From an uncultured Pelagibacteraceae bacterium (GTDB lineage Bacteria; Pseudomonadota; Alphaproteobacteria; Pelagibacterales; Pelagibacteraceae): a stretch of 64,000 nt of DNA. The notes beneath the pieces are model-generated. The model saw only the letters and a program-made list of their open reading frames with translations, made no database searches and was not told where the DNA came from. Numbering within the stretch: position 1 is the first letter of the stretch; the number at the start of each line of letters is the position of its first letter. A program made the translations under genes and the position numbers. Positions 58,802 to 64,000 of the stretch are shown piece after piece. The DNA is taken from the NCBI GenBank assembly GCA_902571955.1, contig CACGDZ010000007.1, positions 1-64,000 of the forward strand, given 5' to 3'.

Positions 58802-59704
58802 TTAATACGTTGCACTTCTTCCTAATCTTGCGGCACCTCTAACGCCACTAGCGTCTCCGTATCTAGGTTTTAAAAAAACACCCTCATATTCTCTTCCAAT
58901 AACAAATTTTCTAACTAACGAGTCTATTTCATGTAAAAAATCAATTTCATTTGAAACTCCTCCTCCAAATATAAAAGCATCAGGATCTAAAATATTTATG
59001 ATGCTTGAAAGTGACATTGCTAAATTCACTTTAAAATCATCTATAAATCTTTCTGCATCTAAATCATGTTTTCTGTTCAATTCAAAAATTTCATTTGTTT
59101 TTAAATTTTTTCCATAAAGTTTCTTAAATCTTTTTGCTAAACTTAAACCAGATAAAAAACTTTCAATCTCTGCTTCCCTAGCATTGCTTGAGTCAAAATT
59201 TTCTTTCTTAGCTGCAAAATATGGAATTTGGTTATGTCCCCATTCTCCTGCTACTCCATTTGAGCCAGTAATAATTTTTTTGTCTATTACTAAACCACCT
59301 CCAACTCCTGAACCTAATATAATTCCATAAACAATTTTGTAATGTTTGCCTGAACCATCTATAGCTTCTGATAAAGAAAAACAATTTGCATCATTTTCAC
59401 AAAATACTTCTTTTCCAAGTGCTTTACGTAGATCACTTTGAAATGGTTTTTTTTCTAACCAGGATATATTTGGAGCATTTTTTACTAATCCAGTTTGAGG
59501 AGAATGAACTCCTGGATGACAAACTCCAATTGGAAGTTCTTGTTTAAATTCTTGTTCTAATTTTTTATGAATATCTCTTATCGCTGTTATTATTTGAGTA
59601 TAATCTTTTGGGCATGGTATCCTAGATCTATGTTTTTCTTGCCCATCATTTTCAAGTACAACGCTCTCTATTTTGGTTGCACCAACATCAATACCTATTT
59701 GCAT
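58802..59704 (-). CDS. ROK family sugar kinase
   Basis: IGIDVGATKIESVVL; GSGVGGGLVID; GEWGHNQIPYF. Confidence 0.9.
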   Translation of the reverse strand: MQIGIDVGATKIESVVLENDGQEKHRSRIPCPKDYTQIITAIRDIHKKLEQEFKQELPIGVCHPGVHSPQTGLVKNAPNISWLEKKPFQSDLRKALGKEVFCENDANCFSLSEAIDGSGKHYKIVYGIILGSGVGGGLVIDKKIITGSNGVAGEWGHNQIPYFAAKKENFDSSNAREAEIESFLSGLSLAKRFKKLYGKNLKTNEIFELNRKHDLDAERFIDDFKVNLAMSLSSIINILDPDAFIFGGGVSNEIDFLHEIDSLVRKFVIGREYEGVFLKPRYGDASGVRGAARLGRSATY

Positions 59705-59706
59705 AA

Positions 59707-60456
59707 CTAATATGTAGCTCTTCCGCCGCTTAAATCAAAAACTGCTGCAGTTGAAAATGAATTCTCCTCACTAGCTAACCAAGTTACTAATGAGGCTAAT
59801 TCCTCAACTTTTGCAAATTTGTTTCTAGGAATTTTTGATAACATATAATTTATATGTTCTTCTGTCATTTGATCAAATATCCTGGTCTTAGCTGCTGCTG
59901 GTGTTACACAATTTACAGCTATATTTTTTTGCGCTAGCTCTTTACCTAGAGATTTTGTTAAACCTATAACACCCGCCTTAGATGTGCTGTAAGCGCTAGC
60001 ATTTGGGTTTCCTTCTTTACCTGCAATAGATGCAATATTAACAATTCTTCCATAGTCATTCTTAGCCATAAATGGAACAACTGCTTTGCAACAGTAAAAA
60101 ACTGCATTTAAGTTTAAGTTAATTACCTTATTCCACTCTTCTATTGGATATTCTGCAACTGTAGTGTTCATTCCAGCTACACCCGCATTATTAATAAAGA
60201 TATCAATCTTACCATGTGATTTTTCAACTTCAGATAATTTTGAATTTATTGTATCATAATTGCTCACATCAACTATTTGATAAGTTAAGTTTTCTGAATT
60301 TACTTTTTCTAAAGCTTTTTTGGCTTCAACTTCGTCTATATCCCAAATTACTACTTTAGCTCCAGATTCAATAAATCTTTCAGTGATAGCTAAACCAAAT
60401 CCTTGGGCTCCACCTGTTACAATTGCTACTCTGTTATTTAAATCAAATTTAATCAT
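59707..60456 (-). CDS. SDR family oxidoreductase
   Basis: TGGAQGFGLAIT; NNAGVAG; YSTSK; paralog of 557..1303. Confidence 0.9.
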   Translation of the reverse strand: MIKFDLNNRVAIVTGGAQGFGLAITERFIESGAKVVIWDIDEVEAKKALEKVNSENLTYQIVDVSNYDTINSKLSEVEKSHGKIDIFINNAGVAGMNTTVAEYPIEEWNKVINLNLNAVFYCCKAVVPFMAKNDYGRIVNIASIAGKEGNPNASAYSTSKAGVIGLTKSLGKELAQKNIAVNCVTPAAAKTRIFDQMTEEHINYMLSKIPRNKFAKVEELASLVTWLASEENSFSTAAVFDLSGGRATY

Positions 60457-60458
60457 CT

Positions 60459-61931
60459 TTATTTTTTAATTTTTTTTGCTCTTATTAAAGGAAAAGCTAA
60501 AGCAATTAAAGATAAAATAAAGAACGTTAAAGCTATTGGTCTTGTGAAAAACATTAACCAATTTCCATCAAATATAACTAGAGATTGTCTTAAGGTACCT
60601 TCAACTAACTCACCTAAAATTAATCCAATTATAACAGGTACAACTGAGAAACCGTATCTTCTCATAAAGAAACCAAGCATACCAAAAAATAACATTATCC
60701 AAACATCAATGATAGATTGATTTAATGAATAGGTTCCACAAACTGAAACTGCAAAGATCATTGGCCATAATATTTTATTAGGTACCAACGTTATTCTAGC
60801 AAAGATTTTTGCACCAAAAAAACCAAATATAAAAAATAAAACATTAGCAATGAGCATTGCTCCAAAAATTCCATATAGAAAATCAGGTTGTTCTCTAAAT
60901 AAATCAGGCCCAGGTCTAACCCCATGTATAATTAATCCAGTTAAAATAACAGCTGTTGTTGCACTTCCAGGAATTCCAAGTGCAAGAGTTGGAACCATTG
61001 CTCCACCTGTTGCTGCATTATTTGCAGCTTCTGCACCAGCAATACCTTCGATGGATCCTTTTCCAAATTCCTCTGGTTTTTTTGAAAATCTTTTTGCTTC
61101 TGAATATCCAATTAAAGAGGCAACCGTTCCTCCTTCTGCAGGCAACACTCCAATAAATGAACCAATACCACTAGATCTTATAATTGTTTTCCAGGTTTTT
61201 TTATAATCTTCTTTACTTGGAAGCTTTATTGCCTTTAAAGCTATTCTATTAAATACTTGGTTGATTAAAGTTGATTGAGTTAACATTTCACTCATTGCAA
61301 ATAAACCAACTACTACTGGTATGAAACCAATCCCTTCTGTTAATTCATTAATTCCAAAAGTAAATCGATCAATTGAAGTCATAAAATCTTTACCAACTGT
61401 TGAAATTAAAATTCCAAATGCACCTGCAATTAAATTTTTAATTGGACTTCCCTCTCCTATTGATGCTAGCATCGTTAAACCAAAAATAGCTAATGCAAAA
61501 TACTCTGGTTGACCAAATTCATAAGCAAGTTGAGCCAGAATAGGTGCGAAGAAGACAAGAATAATAACGCTAAAAATACCCCCAACAGTACTAGAAACAG
61601 TTGCCATTCCTAAAGCTCTTCCAGCCTCTCCCTTTTGTGCTAAAGGATACCCGTCTAAACAAGTTGCTGCAGCAGCTGGAGTTCCAGGTGTATTAATTAG
61701 AACTGCAGTAATTGCACCTCCATAAGTACCTGCACAGTAAATTGAGGTTAACAATACTATTGCTGATAATGGATCAAGCGTCATTGTAAAAGGTAAAATT
61801 AATGCTCCACCGGTTGTTGGTCCCAAACCAGGCAGAACGCCTAATATTAAACCAAACAAAGTTCCAAAAAATAAAACTAACAACAGCTTTGAGCTAAACA
61901 AAGGAGCCATCATTAGTAATAAATTGTCCAT
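60459..61931 (-). CDS. tctA: Tripartite tricarboxylate transporter TctA
   Basis: GLILGVLPGLGPTTGGALILPFT; NTPGTPAAAATCLDGYP; GIPGSATTAVIL. Confidence 0.93.
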   Translation of the reverse strand: MDNLLLMMAPLFSSKLLLVLFFGTLFGLILGVLPGLGPTTGGALILPFTMTLDPLSAIVLLTSIYCAGTYGGAITAVLINTPGTPAAAATCLDGYPLAQKGEAGRALGMATVSSTVGGIFSVIILVFFAPILAQLAYEFGQPEYFALAIFGLTMLASIGEGSPIKNLIAGAFGILISTVGKDFMTSIDRFTFGINELTEGIGFIPVVVGLFAMSEMLTQSTLINQVFNRIALKAIKLPSKEDYKKTWKTIIRSSGIGSFIGVLPAEGGTVASLIGYSEAKRFSKKPEEFGKGSIEGIAGAEAANNAATGGAMVPTLALGIPGSATTAVILTGLIIHGVRPGPDLFREQPDFLYGIFGAMLIANVLFFIFGFFGAKIFARITLVPNKILWPMIFAVSVCGTYSLNQSIIDVWIMLFFGMLGFFMRRYGFSVVPVIIGLILGELVEGTLRQSLVIFDGNWLMFFTRPIALTFFILSLIALAFPLIRAKKIKK

Positions 61932-62438
61932 CTAGCTATAATAAATATTGGTTATAATTCCAGGTGGAAATCTTAAACCTAAAATTGTTTCAAAAAAAAT
62001 AAAGACAATCACAGGAAAAATTATCCCAACAAGTATTAAATAAAATATTCTTTTCTCTCCCCAACAATAGGAAACAAAAATAGATAATGCTGAAATAGCT
62101 AGAAAGAAATCTAAAGTCTTTGAAATTACCAAGAAAATCAAAAAGCTTAAAAGTGTTAAATAGAATGATTTTGGAAGTTTTTTTTCAATTTTCCAAGGAT
62201 TTTTAGTTGCTAAATAATAGATAATCAATGTCATTACTATAATTAAAATTAAGAGTGCTTTTGGAAAAGTTGCTGGTTGTATTCCTCTATTTAAAATGGG
62301 AGGAACAATGTCAAAAGTAAAAGTTGTTATTAATAATGCTGTAGATATTAAAATAATTACAAGAGAAACTTTAAACTCATCTCTAACAAAAAAGGGCAAA
62401 CTTTTGTTTGCCCTTTTTTGTTTTTGTACATTTTTCAT
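61932..62438 (-). CDS. tctB: Tripartite tricarboxylate transporter TctB
   Basis: 4-TM small subunit adjacent to tctA. Confidence 0.82.
   Translation of the reverse strand: MKNVQKQKRANKSLPFFVRDEFKVSLVIILISTALLITTFTFDIVPPILNRGIQPATFPKALLILIIVMTLIIYYLATKNPWKIEKKLPKSFYLTLLSFLIFLVISKTLDFFLAISALSIFVSYCWGEKRIFYLILVGIIFPVIVFIFFETILGLRFPPGIITNIYYS
62388..62419. terminator. Perfect 14-bp stem / 4-nt loop intrinsic terminator inside the 5' end of the tctB ORF
   Basis: AAAAAAGGGCAAAC-TTTT-GTTTGCCCTTTTTT; T-runs on both strands. Confidence 0.88.
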
Positions 62439-62461
62439 ATGGAAATGTACTTTTGATTAGA

Positions 62462-63436
62462 TTAGTTAATGTAACCTAAAGCCTTAAGCTGAGCAGTCAT
62501 TTCAGTAAGCATTTCTTCCATTTGCTTACCCCACTCGTCAGCGCCAACTACACTAGTGTCATCAAGACCAATTTCAGTTAAGAAATTTTTGTAATAGTTG
62601 TGGCTCATAGCTTTCATCATTCCAGCTTCTAATTGTTTTACTCTGTCTGCTGGAGCACCTTTTTTAGTTACGAAACCTCTAACAGTAGATAAAGAAACAG
62701 GTATACCTAATTCTTTTGCTGTTGGAGAATCTCCAATTTTTGACATTCTATTATTTGCTAATACAACTGAAACACAAAGTTTACCCTCATTAATTTCAGT
62801 TAATGCTTCACCTAAGTTTAAAACACCTACATCAATATCTCCTTTGATAAGGTTAGTTTTAATTGGCGCAACACCTTTGTAAGCAACGATAGTTGGATCT
62901 TTTAATCCACCTTTTTTTGTAAATGCAATTGCACTAACATCGTCAATACCACCAGTATGAGTAGTTCCATATTTTAGTGATTTTGATTTTTGCGTACTGA
63001 TAAATTTTTTAGCATCTTTGATGTCGTTTTTACAATTTACAACAAATAACTGAGGGTCGTCTGTTCCTCTAGCAAGTGGTTGCATATCACTTAACTTAAC
63101 TTTAGTTTTTCCTAAAGCCATAGAAACAGCATGACCTGTTGTCCAAGTTAAAGTGTGATTTCCATCCGCTGGTAAAGACATCATATAATCCATAGATGCA
63201 GCCCCACCACCACCTTTTTTGTTTACTAATTGCATGTCTTGCTTAAGGACTCTTCTTGCTCTCAATAACATCATTCTAGTAGTAACGTCAGTTCCACCAC
63301 CAAAACCAGCGTGAGTAATTGCCTGTATTGGATGACCATCAGCTTTAGCTGATGTGATCATTAATGGAAGAGCTACAACAAAAAATTCAGTTACTAGAAA
63401 AGCAGCTGCTAAAAATAGTTTAAAGCTTTTTTTCAT
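62462..63436 (-). CDS. tctC: Tripartite tricarboxylate transporter substrate-binding protein TctC
   Basis: Signal peptide; GFGGGTDVTTRMMLLRARRVL; KKGGGGAASMDYM. Confidence 0.9.
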   Translation of the reverse strand: MKKSFKLFLAAAFLVTEFFVVALPLMITSAKADGHPIQAITHAGFGGGTDVTTRMMLLRARRVLKQDMQLVNKKGGGGAASMDYMMSLPADGNHTLTWTTGHAVSMALGKTKVKLSDMQPLARGTDDPQLFVVNCKNDIKDAKKFISTQKSKSLKYGTTHTGGIDDVSAIAFTKKGGLKDPTIVAYKGVAPIKTNLIKGDIDVGVLNLGEALTEINEGKLCVSVVLANNRMSKIGDSPTAKELGIPVSLSTVRGFVTKKGAPADRVKQLEAGMMKAMSHNYYKNFLTEIGLDDTSVVGADEWGKQMEEMLTEMTAQLKALGYIN

Positions 63437-63505
63437 TATTTCCCTCTTTAGTTAATTTATATTTAATAATTTAAACATAATCTGCTACAAGAGGTAAAGA
63501 AAAAA

Positions 63506-64000
63506 ATGACTGAAGATAAATCTAACATAGCTCTTCTACTTGGTGATCCAGCTGGAATTGGACCAGAATTAATTTCAAAACTTTTAAATGATGAAATAAC
63601 AAAAAAAGCAAATATTATCATAATCGGTGAAAAACAAGTTTTTGAAAGCGGAAATAGTATTGCAGGAATTTCGCATAATATAGATGTTGTAGAAAATTAT
63701 GCTGATGTAAATTTTGATAAAGCAAATAGATATTTGTTAGATATTTCTAAAGGGAAGAATCATAAATATAAATTAGCAGAACCATCAAAAGAATCTGGTG
63801 AAAGTGTATTAGAAGCTTTAGATTTAGCCTTAACTCTAGCTAAAGAAAAAAAAATAGATGCAATTAATTTTGCACCAATGAATAAAACAAGTTTAAAACT
63901 TGGGGGAAATAAACATTCAGACGAATTACAGTTAATGGCTGAAAAACTTGAAGTAAATAGTTTTTGTTGCGAATTTAATGTCATTGATAATTTTTGGACA
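63506..64000 (+). CDS. pdxA: PdxA/PdxA2-like dehydrogenase (partial, runs off window)
   Basis: Translation MTEDKSNIALLLGDPAGIGPELISKLL...INFAPMNKTSLKLGGNKHSDE; GDPAGIGPE is the PdxA signature. Confidence 0.85.
   Translation, partial: MTEDKSNIALLLGDPAGIGPELISKLLNDEITKKANIIIIGEKQVFESGNSIAGISHNIDVVENYADVNFDKANRYLLDISKGKNHKYKLAEPSKESGESVLEALDLALTLAKEKKIDAINFAPMNKTSLKLGGNKHSDELQLMAEKLEVNSFCCEFNVIDNFWT

Noticed and set aside
60850-61206. 118-aa antisense ORF in tctA (and 60956-61156, 61321-61512, 62598-62882, 63760-63984)
   Set aside because: Antisense to confident TctA/TctC/PdxA coding; no start/RBS or family support

Overview
AT-rich, densely packed alphaproteobacterial chromosome segment. Gene content, tiny intergenic gaps and overlapping genes fit SAR11/Pelagibacterales (inference; no rRNA or marker gene was used). 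No tRNA, rRNA, CRISPR array or transposase was recognised. Main blocks: (1) a TRAP transporter, GMC dehydrogenase and SDR block (0.5-9 kb). (2) A sulfonate/sulfite block (11.5-22.6 kb): FAD oxidoreductase, xsc, suyAB, a YeiH-type and a TauE-type exporter, two small uncharacterised ORFs, aprA, aprB, an aprM-like gene and a HIT protein, continuing upstream into pabC/pabA/pabB, an MFS gene and metC. (3) Core genes (mnmA, recX, bcp, amtB, HU, rseP, tesA/ABC/FtsX-like). (4) A TPP-riboswitch-controlled SSS symporter (ThiV-like). (5) A sugar/sugar-acid block (51.4-64 kb) with a Frc-type ABC transporter, a TctABC transporter, ROK kinase, PhyH-like dioxygenase and several dehydrogenases. The best leads are the combined xsc + suyAB + sulfite-export + reverse-APS-reductase locus with unknown ORFs and a dyad in the xsc/suyA divergent promoter; a 27-aa ultrabasic ORF missed by the ORF track; strong hairpins after the substrate-binding gene of three different transporters; divergent genes whose start codons share one CATG; an SDR gene fragment fossil; and an ABC permease with a large hydrophilic insertion. 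All assignments come from reading the sequence; no database search was run.
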